The position numbers were made by a program, and so were the translations under genes. This document shows positions 8,091 to 16,980 of a stretch of 64,000 bases of DNA, one piece after another; the stretch's first letter is position 1, and every line of letters begins with the position of its first letter. The stretch covers positions 62,001 through 126,000 of the forward strand of contig JAHHHC010000001.1 in assembly GCA_019359515.1 (NCBI GenBank), written 5' to 3'. A model generated the notes under the pieces. That model was not told the origin of the DNA, searched no databases, and worked only from the letters and a program-made list of their open reading frames with translations. This DNA is from Desmonostoc vinosum HA7617-LM4. GTDB lineage: Bacteria; Cyanobacteriota; Cyanobacteriia; Cyanobacteriales; Nostocaceae.

Positions 8091-9155
8091 CTAACGCCGC
8101 ACAGAAGATGGCCGTGCAAGAATTTCCCAGGTTTCGCCACCGGCTACACCGTCAGCCTCTAAACCATAACGCCTTTGTACAGCTTTGACTGCTGCTTCAG
8201 TTGTCGCGCCAAAGTCGCCATCAACACTGTCCTTTAGAAGTCCCAGCCTTTTGAGTCTTTCTTGCAACTTGACAACTTCAGCGCCACGCATCCCTACACG
8301 CAAAATCGGCCATCCTGCGGCAGTATATTGAATTCCGGGTTTTCGCACAGTCGGAGGAGTTAAGCTAGGACGTGTAGTTGATGTAGTGCGGGTACTGGAT
8401 GTGTTACGAGACGGCGTCTTCTGTGTCCTGGAAGTTGTAGTTTGTCTAGGGCTACTAGGTCTTGGTTCAGGATTGGTGTTCGAGACTGGGGTTGTAGCTT
8501 TTTTAGGAGTGTTAGGTTTGGGTTGAGGACGCGTATTCGAGACTGGGGTTTGGGCTGGTTTGGGATTGGTGGGTTTGGGCTGGGGACGGGTATTGACAAC
8601 TTGGGTGGCGGCTGGTTTAGGGTTGGTGGGTTTGGGTTCAGAAGTAGTATTTGCGACTCTAGTGACGTTGTTAGTTTGAGTGGGAACAGGGAAGTTTGTT
8701 GAGTTGGATGGCGGTTGAGGTGAAGAGACAGTGGATGCCATCATTGGCCCGTTGGGGAAAAGTCGCTGCCAAGTGTTGGTATCAACAATGCCATCGGGGT
8801 TCAAACCTGCTGCTTGCTGAAAGCGAGAGACAGCACTAGCTGTATTTTCGTTATAAATGCCGTCTACTGTACCTGAGTAAAAACCTAAAAGTTTTAGAGC
8901 TGCTTGCAGTTCAGATACACGTTCTCCTTGGCTACCGACTTTGAGAGTAGGACGATTAATACCGCTGCCGGTGGTTACTTGGGCAATTGCTGCTGGGGAA
9001 GCGATCGCTGCTATCATCTGGGAACCAACTAGCAGAGGCACAGAGGCGAATAAGAGGATTTTAATTCCTAATAGAGACTTAGATTGAGAGCGATTTATAT
9101 TGATGTCTATTGATTGCAGGTAGTTCAAGATACATGCTGTCAGGCTGCCTTTCAT
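8091..9155 (-). CDS. Secreted peptidoglycan-binding protein with two PG_binding_1 domains
   Basis: 354-aa predicted periplasmic or surface protein. A hydrophobic stretch (ILLFASVPLLVGSQMIAAIA, about residues 32-51) followed by SPAAIAQ resembles a signal peptide with a long N-region. The first PG_binding_1 domain follows (LKVGSQGERVSELQAALKLLGFYSG ... WQRLFPNG), then about 140 residues of Thr/Pro/Asn-rich linker with repeated PKPTNPKPA units. A second PG_binding_1 domain ends the protein (LRVGMRGAEVVKLQERLKRLGLL ... TWEILARP). There is no catalytic domain, so it probably anchors to the wall or tethers a partner. The linker repeats are imperfect at DNA level, consistent with slippage expansion. 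Confidence 0.85.
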   Translation of the reverse strand: MKGSLTACILNYLQSIDININRSQSKSLLGIKILLFASVPLLVGSQMIAAIASPAAIAQVTTGSGINRPTLKVGSQGERVSELQAALKLLGFYSGTVDGIYNENTASAVSRFQQAAGLNPDGIVDTNTWQRLFPNGPMMASTVSSPQPPSNSTNFPVPTQTNNVTRVANTTSEPKPTNPKPAATQVVNTRPQPKPTNPKPAQTPVSNTRPQPKPNTPKKATTPVSNTNPEPRPSSPRQTTTSRTQKTPSRNTSSTRTTSTTRPSLTPPTVRKPGIQYTAAGWPILRVGMRGAEVVKLQERLKRLGLLKDSVDGDFGATTEAAVKAVQRRYGLEADGVAGGETWEILARPSSVRR

Positions 9156-9246
9156 AGAAATTACCCTCGGAATCTTCTGATGCTAATATTACAGCCGCTT
9201 GGTTGAGAAAGCAGCTGGGATGATGGCGATCGCATCCAATTTTAGA

Positions 9247-10518
9247 TTAGGCGATCGCGCCGTTAATTGCTTCCTCTTGACCAACCAAAGACAGATAAGG
9301 TTCCTCTAGGTACTTTTGAGCCACAGCGATCGCATCTTTGGCACTCACAGCCGCAATCATTTCTTGAAACTCTTGGTCAAACTCAATTCCTAAACCCAAA
9401 ATTTCATACCAACCATATATCTGAGCAATTTGTCCGTTTGTTTGTTTACCTAAAGCATACTGTCCCAAGATTTTGTTTTTAGCTGCTTGCAGTTCGCTTG
9501 GAGATACTTCGGTGGTACGCAACAGATATACTTCTTTTTGTAGTCCTTGCAAAGCGATGCTAGTATTTTCTGGTGCTGTACCCATGTACACCACAAATGA
9601 TGCTGGAAACAGCCTGGTTGAGTAAAAAGCGGACACTTCGTAAGCCAGACCCCGTTTTTCTCGCAATTCGACAAATAGACGGCTAGAAAGACCATTTCCT
9701 AGATACGTAGACAGCAATTTCAGTGGGGCGTAGTCGCTAGAACTGACCGATGGGCCTAAATAACCTAGCATGACGATTGATTGCTGTGTATCTATAGGCT
9801 TTAGCCTTGACTGTGGTTGCACCTTAACATCTGGTAAATGCAGCTTTGGTAATGCTGGTGCTGGAACTTGCCAATCACCAAAAACTTCTGTTACTAACTT
9901 GACTACATCTTCGGGTGTGATTCGACCAGCAACACTAACTACTATATTATCTGGACGGAAATAAGTTCGGTGATACTCTGCTAAGTCTGCGCGAGTTAAT
10001 CGGCCCATAGTTGTTTCATCACCTAGTACCGAAGCTGCATAGGGATGATTTTGGTACATTGCCTGTCGCATTTGTTCAAAAGCGACATTGAAGGGTTGCT
10101 CTTTTTGCGAGCGAATATCTTGTAATGCTAGACGCCGTTCTAATTCTACTTGCACTTCGGGAAATGTTGGCGATCGCAAAAGTTGCCCCGCCAATGCTAA
10201 AATTTCTGCAAAATCTGAAGTTACTGTCTTAAAAGATAAGAGAAAGTAATCAGTTGCCGCATCTGCGCTCAAACTCGCTCCCACAGACTCGACTTTTTCA
10301 GCAATTTCTAAGCTAGAGAGTCCATCGCAACCTTTCGTCATCACTGCTGACAGCAAATGAGCCAACCCCGCCAGTTCTCGGTTTTCGTGACAACTACCAG
10401 CACGCACAAAAATCCGCCCCGCGATAATATCCGCAACCGGATTTTCCGACACCAGCAATACAATGCCATTATTCAACACGATGCGGTGAATAGGAGATTT
10501 TTCTAGCAAGGTTGTCAT
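9247..10518 (-). CDS. M16 peptidase-like subunit lacking the zinc-binding HxxEH
   Basis: About 423 aa, pitrilysin/MPP-fold M16 family. The position of the zinc motif reads H54-LLSA (from the ATG at 10518) instead of HxxEH, so the Glu and second His are lost and the subunit should be catalytically inactive. It keeps LSSRLFVELREKRGLAYEVSAFYS, the Arg/Tyr-containing region that contacts substrate in two-subunit M16B enzymes. It lies downstream of an intact M16 gene on the same strand (177-bp gap when measured from the upstream ORF limit), so the pair probably forms a heterodimer. The ORF also permits a start at 10539 within short repeats; the ATG at 10518 is preferred. Confidence 0.88.
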   Translation of the reverse strand: MTTLLEKSPIHRIVLNNGIVLLVSENPVADIIAGRIFVRAGSCHENRELAGLAHLLSAVMTKGCDGLSSLEIAEKVESVGASLSADAATDYFLLSFKTVTSDFAEILALAGQLLRSPTFPEVQVELERRLALQDIRSQKEQPFNVAFEQMRQAMYQNHPYAASVLGDETTMGRLTRADLAEYHRTYFRPDNIVVSVAGRITPEDVVKLVTEVFGDWQVPAPALPKLHLPDVKVQPQSRLKPIDTQQSIVMLGYLGPSVSSSDYAPLKLLSTYLGNGLSSRLFVELREKRGLAYEVSAFYSTRLFPASFVVYMGTAPENTSIALQGLQKEVYLLRTTEVSPSELQAAKNKILGQYALGKQTNGQIAQIYGWYEILGLGIEFDQEFQEMIAAVSAKDAIAVAQKYLEEPYLSLVGQEEAINGAIA

Positions 10519-10568
10519 TTGTTGTTTGTCCTTTGTCATTTGTTAATTATCTTTTCCTTAATGAATAG

Positions 10569-10653
10569 ACCTCTTGCAAAAGTTCCTCTTTGCGTTCTCT
10601 TCTCTGCGCCTCTGCGCCTCTGCGTGAGACAAAAAAAGATTTATGCAAGAGGT
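10569..10653. repeat. 85-bp MITE-like element with 10-bp terminal inverted repeats
   Basis: ACCTCTTGCA (10569-10578) and its exact complement (10644-10653) bound a segment that contains TGCGCCTCTGCGTGAGAC, the same sequence family as the repeats around the GxxExxY gene (28708-29153). It lies between the two M16 genes. There is no coding capacity. Confidence 0.75.
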
Positions 10654-10716
10654 TTAATGGTGATGACTTGTTGACTACTAACCAATGACCAATGACTAAT
10701 GACTAATGACCAATGA

Positions 10717-11982
10717 CTAACAGGGTTTAAGTACAGTCACCGCGTAATGCTGTAGTGACAGATATTGTTTAGCTAATTTTTGCAGTTGTTGTGTATCAAA
10801 AGATTGAATCTGCTGAGGATAAGTCACCGCTAATTCAGCTTGGGCGATGGTATTGTAATAACCGTAAAGTCCAGTCAGCTGATTTGGTGTTTCAGTAGAG
10901 AATGCATACTCGTTACACAACAGTCTCTGCGTACGTGCAAGTTCTTGTTCGGTAATTCCCTGAGTCTGCAAATCATCTAAATGCTCGCAAATCAAAGATT
11001 CTACCTGCTCTAAGTTTTCCGGTTCCAACCAGGCAGTAATAGTAAATAAACTCGATTCTCGCTGGAGAGAAAAATTACTGCAAATTCCTTGCACCAATTG
11101 CAAATCTTCGCGTAAATCGCGTACTAGGCGTGAAGTTCGTCCTTCTGCTAGCAATACCGAGAGCAAATCTAATCCATAAGCAGTGCCGAGTTGCTCTACA
11201 CCTGGAACTAGCCACGCCATGATTAGCCGTGCTTGCTCGATGCGCGGTAAGCACAGTTCTTGACGACGAACTTCTGCTATTCTCGGCTCGAAAATCTTTT
11301 CAGATTGAGGACAATCGGCACGTTTGGCAAAATCTGCAAAAGTGTGATTAACTAGTTCCCATGCAGGTTGTTGAGCAATACCACCCACAATCACGACTGT
11401 CATATTTTCTGGCTGGTAATGCGTGCGGTGAAAACAGCGCATTGCTTCTGGTGATTGCTGCATTAGCTCTTGTTCAGTACCTAGCACTGAACGCCCATAA
11501 GGATGGCACTGATAAACATTATTTAAAAGAGATTGAAATCCTATCCAGTCAGGATCATCATAACAAGAACGGATTTCCTCTAAGACTACATCTCGTTCAC
11601 GGATAAATTCATCCTCTGGAATTGCTGCATTGAGCAGTAGTTCTCCCAAATAGGGCAGAATATCTTCGAGGCAAGAGGCACCTGTAGTGAGCGAGTAATG
11701 AGCATAATCATGGCTTGTAGCCGCATTGCTCACGCCACCCCTGTTTTCAATAGCGTAATCAAACATTCCAGGGGGTAGCGTCGCTGTTCCTTTAAAAATC
11801 ATATGTTCTAAAAAATGTGCCATACCGAACCACGGTTTTGGTTCTAGGCTTGCTCCAGCTCTCACCCAAACATCCGCCACAACTACAGGGGTAGTGGGAA
11901 TTTCTTGATGAATAAACGTTAAACCATTGTCTAGTTGGAAAACCGAGGCCGGAAACACGGTATTAAATAGTTGTTGTGACAA
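10717..11982 (-). CDS. M16 zinc metallopeptidase, catalytic subunit
   Basis: 421-aa M16 family peptidase with an intact inverted zinc motif H56-FLEH (GMAHFLEHMIFKG) and the downstream acidic ligand in RERDVVLEEIRSCYDDP. It has no signal peptide; such proteins are usually cytoplasmic or periplasmic processing or peptide-degrading proteases. The partner gene on the same strand lacks HxxEH, giving the active/inactive arrangement known from bacterial M16B heterodimers. The natural substrate is not predictable from sequence. Confidence 0.9.
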   Translation of the reverse strand: MSQQLFNTVFPASVFQLDNGLTFIHQEIPTTPVVVADVWVRAGASLEPKPWFGMAHFLEHMIFKGTATLPPGMFDYAIENRGGVSNAATSHDYAHYSLTTGASCLEDILPYLGELLLNAAIPEDEFIRERDVVLEEIRSCYDDPDWIGFQSLLNNVYQCHPYGRSVLGTEQELMQQSPEAMRCFHRTHYQPENMTVVIVGGIAQQPAWELVNHTFADFAKRADCPQSEKIFEPRIAEVRRQELCLPRIEQARLIMAWLVPGVEQLGTAYGLDLLSVLLAEGRTSRLVRDLREDLQLVQGICSNFSLQRESSLFTITAWLEPENLEQVESLICEHLDDLQTQGITEQELARTQRLLCNEYAFSTETPNQLTGLYGYYNTIAQAELAVTYPQQIQSFDTQQLQKLAKQYLSLQHYAVTVLKPC

Positions 11983-12274
11983 TTTTTTGTAGTTTTAACC
12001 ACAATTTAACGCGATCCAGTTATCATAACTCTGAATGGTACCTAAATTAGAATCAATTTATACAGAATTGGGAATTGGGAAGAGGACATGGGGACACGGG
12101 GACGCGGGGACGCGGAGAAAATTTCTCCCTCATCTTTTGGTTAGTGAGTTTCGGCTTCTCCTGTCGGAGACGCTACGCGAACGCTCAACTAACGCTAAGT
12201 CGAACCATATTGTTGGTTGGTGAGTTGCGGCTTCTCCCTAGTCCCTACTCCCCACTCTCCATTCAAATAATTAA
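11983..12274. other. Intergenic region with dispersed repeats
   Basis: Contains GGGGACGCGGGGACGCGGAG (12096-12115 area), a decamer-like G-rich repeat also seen near 58485-58512. GGCTTCTCCTGTCGGAGACG (around 12150-12173) recurs at 40880-40899. No coding frame with domain support was found; short open frames here are composed of repeats. Confidence 0.6.
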
Positions 12275-12480
12275 AGCTCCCAGATTTAACTAAACTTGGG
12301 AGCTAAAAATTTTAAGTTCACCGCGACGCCGTTTTACCTAAGTTTATGACCTGGTTAAACCAGGTGGGAATCTAAATTCCTCGTTTAAAGTTTCCGGGTA
12401 CATGCCCGGTCTACTGCCACGAGAACCGTTTGACTCCCTTTTCTTTAAAGGCATAGATCAAAAAACTTGATGGCAGTCAC
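12275..12480 (-). ncRNA. Putative structured RNA or relic with five consecutive stems
   Basis: Read on the minus strand, about 205 bp hold nested or consecutive stems: ACTGCCA/TGGCAGT (12413-12419 with 12471-12477), CCGGG/CCCGG (12394-12409), GGAAT/ATTCC (12367-12380) and a perfect ACCTGGTT-A-AACCAGGT (12349-12365). A final AGCTCCCA/TGGGAGCT hairpin (12275-12304) is followed by TTTAATTATTT, resembling an intrinsic terminator. There is no ORF. It may be a free sRNA, an IS605-type omega-RNA/transposon-end relic, or, on the plus strand, a leader of the GH116 gene. I do not recognise a known RNA family. Strand and ends are inferred. Confidence 0.4.
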
Positions 12481-12692
12481 CAACGTCGTAGTGCAACTCA
12501 ACCCATTATAACTTTCAAAAACATGTTGTGTGTCTAATACTGGAATTTCTGAAAAATCCCTGAAGACCAACGTACCAATTGTCTACGGCAAGAGTCTGTA
12601 CCCAGTCCCCAATCCTTAACCGGATCAACTTGAGAAAAATCGCACATCGCGTTAGTCTTCATGGACGTAACAACACGCTGTAACATCAGGTG

Positions 12693-15119
12693 ATGACAAA
12701 TCAACTCTTCCCCAAAATTCCTGCTTGCACTTGGAATCGTCCCATCGGTTTAGGCTGGGATAAACCCTATACTGTCCGCTACGCTAGCAATATCGATGAT
12801 GGCCCTTGGCATGGTATGCCTTTAGGTGGCTTTGGTGCAGGTTGTATTGGTCGTTCTTCGCGGGGAGACTTTAATCTCTGGCATATTGATGGCGGTGAGC
12901 ATGTGTTTAAAAATATACCCGCTTGTCAATTTAGTGTGTTTGAGTCTAATGGCACGTCTTCTAGTGCCTACGCTTTGTGTACACAGTCACCAGAAGATGA
13001 TACTCTGCAAGCGTGGCAATGGTATCCACCTACCCCAGCGGATAAGATGCCCACTCCACAAGATACAGGTACTTATCATGCTCTCTACCCGCGCAGCTGG
13101 TTTATATATGAAAATGTATTTCAAGCACAGCTAACCTGTGAACAGTTTTCTCCCATCTGGGCAAATAACTATCAAGAAACTAGTTACCCAGTAGCAGTGT
13201 TTCTTTGGAATGCTTACAATCCTACAAATGCACCGATTACGCTCAGCATTATGCTTACCTGGCAAAATACGGTGGGCTGGTTTACTAATGCGCTCAAATC
13301 TCCCCAAGTGCAAGTGCGCGATGATGGTAGTCCAGTTTACGAGTATCAGCCACGGTGGAGAGAAAGTGTAGGCAATTACAATCAGATAGTTGAAAATACA
13401 CAATATTTAGGCTGTGTTTTAAGTCGGGTTGGTAACGAAGAAGTTGTGCAAGAAGGAGATGGAAGTTGGTGCATTGCGACGATCAAACGTCCCCAACTTG
13501 AAGTATCTTATCATACTGGTTGGAATCCAGATGGTACAGGTGAGGAGGTGTGGCAAAGTTTCGCTGAAGATGGCTCTTTGCCTAATTATCTAGACGCAAG
13601 CCCAGCAGCAAAAAATACACAGATAGCAGCTGCGATCGCACTCCGTTTCACCTTACAACCAGGAGAAACTCTAGAAATTCCCTTCGTTGTGGCGTGGGAC
13701 TTCCCAGTAACAGAATTTGCTGCTGGAGTTAATTATTACCGCAGATATACAGATTTTTTTGGTAAAAATGGTAATCATGCCTGGACGATCGCCTCGACTG
13801 CTTTAGAACAATACCAAAGTTGGCGATCGCAAATTCAAAGTTGGCAGCAACCCATTATTGAACGGGAAGATTTACCCTCTTGGTTCAAAATGGCTCTATT
13901 TAACGAGCTTTATGACCTCACCAGTGGTGGTACTCTTTGGAGTGCAGCTTCCAAACTCGACCCCATCGGTCAGTTTGCAGTGTTGGAATGCTTAGATTAC
14001 CGCTGGTACGAAAGTCTCGATGTCAGGTTATATGGTTCTTTTGCTTTATTAATGCTGTTTCCAGAACTGGAAAAGTCGGTAATGCGGGCCTTTGCCAGGG
14101 CAATTCCTCAAGGTGACGATACTCCCCGGATTATCGGCTACTACTTAACAATCAAAGCAGAAAGTCCCATTGCTGTGCGTAAAGTCGCAGGTGCAACGCC
14201 CCACGATTTAGGCGCACCCAACGAACACGTCTGGGAAAAAACCAACTATACCAGCTATCAAGACTGCAATTTATGGAAAGATCTAGGCAGTGACTTTGTT
14301 TTGCAAGTATACCGTGATTTCCTCCTCACAGGTGCTAACGATGTCAAATTTTTAGCAGACTGCTGGGATGCGATCGCCCAAACCCTCAACTACCTCAAAA
14401 CCTTCGACAAAGACGGCGACTGCATTCCCGAAAATTCCGGCGCACCCGATCAAACCTTCGATGATTGGCGATTACAAGGTATAAGCGCTTACTGTGGTGG
14501 CTTATGGCTAGCATCTCTAGAAGCAGCGATCGCAATTAGCGAAATTTTATTACAAAAAAACCTTGGCGACCTTGACACCATAGCAATGCAAAAATCCACC
14601 TACGAATCTTGGTTAGCCCAGTCTCGCCCCATCTACGACCAAAAACTCTGGAATGGGCAATATTACCAACTCGACAGTGAAAGCGGTTCCGATGTCGTCA
14701 TGGCAGATCAACTGTGTGGACAATTTTACGCCCGTCTCTTGAAATTACCAGATATTGTACCGAGCGATCGCGCCCTCTGTGCCCTCAAAACCATTTACGA
14801 TGCTTGCTTTCTCAAGTTTTATGATGGTCAATTCGGGGCTGCTAACGGTGTTCGTCCCGACGGTTCACCCGAAAACCCTCAAGCCACTCATCCTCTAGAA
14901 GTTTGGACGGGAATTAACTTTGGGCTAGCGGCATTTCTCCTGCAAATGGGGATGAAGGATGAAGCATTTCGTTTAACAAAGGCTGTGGTGCAACAAATTT
15001 ATGACAACGGGTTGCAATTCCGCACGCCTGAAGCTATCACTGCCGCAGGTACTTTTCGTGCTAGCACTTATCTCCGGGCTATGGCTATTTGGGCTGTTTA
15101 TCTAGTGGAGACGCTGTAA
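12693..15119 (+). CDS. GH116 family beta-glucosidase/glucosylceramidase-like protein
   Basis: 808-aa glycoside hydrolase of family 116, related to non-lysosomal glucosylceramidase GBA2 and bacterial/archaeal beta-glucosidases. N-terminal motifs GMPLGGFGAGCIGRSSRGDFN and WHIDGGEH are characteristic. The C-terminal (alpha/alpha)6 barrel carries the likely nucleophile Glu and acid/base Asp; ENSGAPDQTFDDW around residue 590 and NGVRPDGSPE plus HPLEVWTGINFGLA are strongly conserved family segments. No signal peptide, so probably cytoplasmic. The ATG at 12693 follows CAGGTG; a GTG one codon earlier is an alternative. Its natural substrate in cyanobacteria is unknown. A hairpin (15130-15153) lies 10 nt after the stop. 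Confidence 0.88.
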   Translation: MTNQLFPKIPACTWNRPIGLGWDKPYTVRYASNIDDGPWHGMPLGGFGAGCIGRSSRGDFNLWHIDGGEHVFKNIPACQFSVFESNGTSSSAYALCTQSPEDDTLQAWQWYPPTPADKMPTPQDTGTYHALYPRSWFIYENVFQAQLTCEQFSPIWANNYQETSYPVAVFLWNAYNPTNAPITLSIMLTWQNTVGWFTNALKSPQVQVRDDGSPVYEYQPRWRESVGNYNQIVENTQYLGCVLSRVGNEEVVQEGDGSWCIATIKRPQLEVSYHTGWNPDGTGEEVWQSFAEDGSLPNYLDASPAAKNTQIAAAIALRFTLQPGETLEIPFVVAWDFPVTEFAAGVNYYRRYTDFFGKNGNHAWTIASTALEQYQSWRSQIQSWQQPIIEREDLPSWFKMALFNELYDLTSGGTLWSAASKLDPIGQFAVLECLDYRWYESLDVRLYGSFALLMLFPELEKSVMRAFARAIPQGDDTPRIIGYYLTIKAESPIAVRKVAGATPHDLGAPNEHVWEKTNYTSYQDCNLWKDLGSDFVLQVYRDFLLTGANDVKFLADCWDAIAQTLNYLKTFDKDGDCIPENSGAPDQTFDDWRLQGISAYCGGLWLASLEAAIAISEILLQKNLGDLDTIAMQKSTYESWLAQSRPIYDQKLWNGQYYQLDSESGSDVVMADQLCGQFYARLLKLPDIVPSDRALCALKTIYDACFLKFYDGQFGAANGVRPDGSPENPQATHPLEVWTGINFGLAAFLLQMGMKDEAFRLTKAVVQQIYDNGLQFRTPEAITAAGTFRASTYLRAMAIWAVYLVETL

Positions 15120-15129
15120 TAGGATTTCT

Positions 15130-15153
15130 AGAGACGTACTATGGCACGTCTCT
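15130..15153. repeat. Hairpin of the AGAGACG...CGTCTCT family
   Basis: AGAGACGT (15130-15137) pairs with ACGTCTCT (15146-15153), 10 nt after the GH116 stop. A close relative lies at 39025-39048 after the NUDIX gene, and a third variant follows desB. This is a dispersed hairpin family that may serve as a transcription terminator. The downstream ATTAACAAG is not a strong U-tract. Confidence 0.6.
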
Positions 15154-15233
15154 ATTAACAAGATGGGTGATCAATTCTGTTAATTTTTTCCTCAGAGGCA
15201 ATCATCTATAGTCAAGAAGTGGGCTTTTACCAT

Positions 15234-15521
15234 TTAATAAACTTCATCATGGCTGCCAATATCAATCAATAAAATAACCATTTCTAACAACTTATCATCT
15301 TCAGAAAAATTAAAGATGATTCTACAATCAGAAGCAACAGAACAAGACCATAACCCCGCTAAATTTCCTGTTAACTTATGAGACTTCAAAGACGGTGTAA
15401 ATGGATCATCTGCCAAAAGCCTTAATACATTAACAATTTTATTCTTTAATTGCGGGTTTTTCTTTGTAATCTTCCTAAAAGACCGCTTAAATCCACTACT
15501 CCAGACAACTTCCATCATCAT
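15234..15521 (-). CDS. RelE/ParE-family toxin (YafQ-like)
   Basis: 95-aa type II toxin of the RelE/ParE superfamily, most like the YafQ/HigB group. Supporting segments are VVWSSGFKRSFRKITKKNPQ, DDPFTPSLKSHKLTGNLAG, LWSCSVASDCRIIF and LLIDIGSHDEVY, which give the basic helix, the LKGxxxG-type strand and the C-terminal His-Asp-Glu-Val-Tyr signature. Predicted action is ribosome-dependent or free mRNA cleavage. Its start overlaps the 3' end of the upstream antitoxin gene by 26 bp, a standard coupled arrangement. Three consecutive ATGs make the exact start ambiguous by two codons. Confidence 0.85.
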   Translation of the reverse strand: MMMEVVWSSGFKRSFRKITKKNPQLKNKIVNVLRLLADDPFTPSLKSHKLTGNLAGLWSCSVASDCRIIFNFSEDDKLLEMVILLIDIGSHDEVY

Positions 15522-15726
15522 TTCCTAGTAAATCAGCGATCAAATCATCAACGCTTCCCCTATGAGCTGTCCCATCCTTAAAAGCCTGCATCACTTCCTG
15601 AGCATTAGCCAAAATTTCAACCCGCCGATTCTCAATTCGCTGCTGGCGAAGAAACTCAAATAAATACTCTCGCTCTTCTATGGACAAACTTTCAATAGAA
15701 TTAATAATTTCTTGTAAAGTCATCAT
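15496..15726 (-). CDS. Antitoxin of the RelE/ParE-type pair
   Basis: 76-aa acidic protein (from the ATG at 15726; the ORF can start at 15738). N-terminal MTLQEIINSIESLSIEEREYLFEFLRQQRIE is helical and resembles cyanobacterial antitoxins of YafQ/RelE-like pairs; the C-terminal part (VDDLIADLLGND) is acidic and probably wraps the toxin. It precedes and overlaps the toxin gene by 26 bp. Assignment rests mainly on gene order, size and charge, because small antitoxins are weakly conserved. Autoregulation of the shared promoter is expected for this type of system but no operator was identified. Confidence 0.75.
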   Translation of the reverse strand: MMTLQEIINSIESLSIEEREYLFEFLRQQRIENRRVEILANAQEVMQAFKDGTAHRGSVDDLIADLLGNDDGSCLE

Positions 15727-15989
15727 AGAACCTTCCAATTCAGCAAACTCTACCTTTACTAACTCTACTTTAATCTCTAAATCTAAAGCCTCAGTCTCTT
15801 ACATTATGTTAAGATATCTTTAGTAGAAGCTCATGCAATTTTGAAGTGTGATAGCCCCTTGGCTAGAAACTCGTTTTGTATGGGCTTTTTTACTGTTGCT
15901 CTATGCTGAAGGTTATAGGTGAAAATTTACTTTGGCAAATCAGAAAAACGAGAACAAATCCTCAAGAGTGAACCGCATATTTTAAGTGT

Positions 15990-16170
15990 CACTCCAGAAT
16001 TAATCTACTTTCAGGGTAATCTTGGTGATTGAAGGCATCCAGCACACGCGATCGCACTTGCTATAAAAACTCATCAAAAGTTGGGTTGTGAGCAAAATTT
16101 GCCCGCAACACAACCGGATTCACGAAATAGCCTACCAATGCTGTGAAATCAGCGCGACTTCTTAAACTAA
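15990..16170 (-). pseudogene. Relic of an NRPS condensation domain
   Basis: The minus-strand translation from about 16165 reads SRADFTALVGYFVNPVVLRA, then NFAHNPTFDEFL, an in-frame TAG, then QVRSRVLDAFNHQDYPES. This is the conserved C-domain segment (GYFVNP...LR, then FNHQDYPF) of peptide synthetase condensation domains. The frame is interrupted by stops and no adenylation or carrier domain is nearby, so only about 60 codons of a former NRPS gene survive. It does not register as a long open frame. Confidence 0.8.
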
Positions 16171-16832
16171 CTCTTTGTAATCAGCGCGATCGCATCAATC
16201 AATAATCGGCGTTGGTGAAAACTCTCACTCTCTGCGTCTGGTGCGCGGCAGTCGCTACAACGGGGGAAACCCCGACGCGAGTTGTTCATGGGGGAAACCA
16301 CGCCACTCCCCTCAAGTCGGGAAACCCGCCCACGGGGGTGGCTCCCCAAGACCACACTCGCTCCGCAACGCGCTGCCTTGTCTCTGCGTGTTAGCGTAGC
16401 CCGATAAATTCATACCCGAATTCAGCAACGCCCAATAACCTAATTGAAAATTTGCAACTTTAGATACAAATCTATGCACATATATATTTTAATATATGCG
16501 TTTTCAAATTTACACCACTTTCGTCTGAGCCAGCAGAGTCTACATCTGTGATTTTATTTTCCTGGTGTTTCCGGAAACGAAAGAAAATTTAAGTAATGGT
16601 AAGAGTTGATTGACTTAGAACCCCAGACTAATGTTAAAAAAAATGCAAATATCACCAGCTTTAACCATAGATATTAGTAATATTTCTCAGATTATGTTCT
16701 CAATTGACTATTTTCAGGCAAAAAAATTCTCAAGAGATTGGCAGCAAAATCAGCGCGGTTTTGCTAATAGAACATTGTTTTCTTAACTTTTCATTAACAA
16801 AAAGCCACTGAAAAATGATCCCTCAGCAATGG

Positions 16833-16878
16833 GTAATTAAAAATACAAATAATTGCGTTTTACAGAGGCTGTTAAAAT
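16833..16878 (+). promoter_or_regulatory. NtcA-like binding site and -10-like box upstream of hetC
   Basis: GTA-ATTAAAAA-TAC (16833-16846) is an exact GTAN8TAC, the consensus for the global nitrogen regulator NtcA. TAAAAT (16873-16878), a TAN3T -10 element, follows 26 bp later, slightly longer than the usual 22-23 bp of class II NtcA promoters. The site lies about 135 bp before the hetC ATG. hetC is NtcA-dependent in Anabaena sp. PCC 7120, which supports the reading; activity here is inferred. Confidence 0.6.
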
Positions 16879-16980
16879 AATGCAAAACCCAAGATTGACA
16901 AGAATTATCAGCTTTTCTACCCCGTAATTGCTCGCCTCGCAATAGTTAATTAAGCTTACCCAAATAATCGAAATCAAGCC

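Larger units (their letters stand above)
15739..16980. other. 1.2-kb region before hetC: NRPS relic, repeats and hetC promoter
   Basis: From left to right it holds an AT-rich stretch (15740-15890), an NRPS condensation-domain relic on the minus strand (about 15990-16170), and a repeat element (about 16250-16380). That repeat shares a 19-bp block GTTGTTCATGGGGGAAACC (16281-16299) with 44696-44714. About 550 bp of AT-rich DNA ending at hetC follows, containing an NtcA-like site. No other intact gene was found. Confidence 0.6.
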
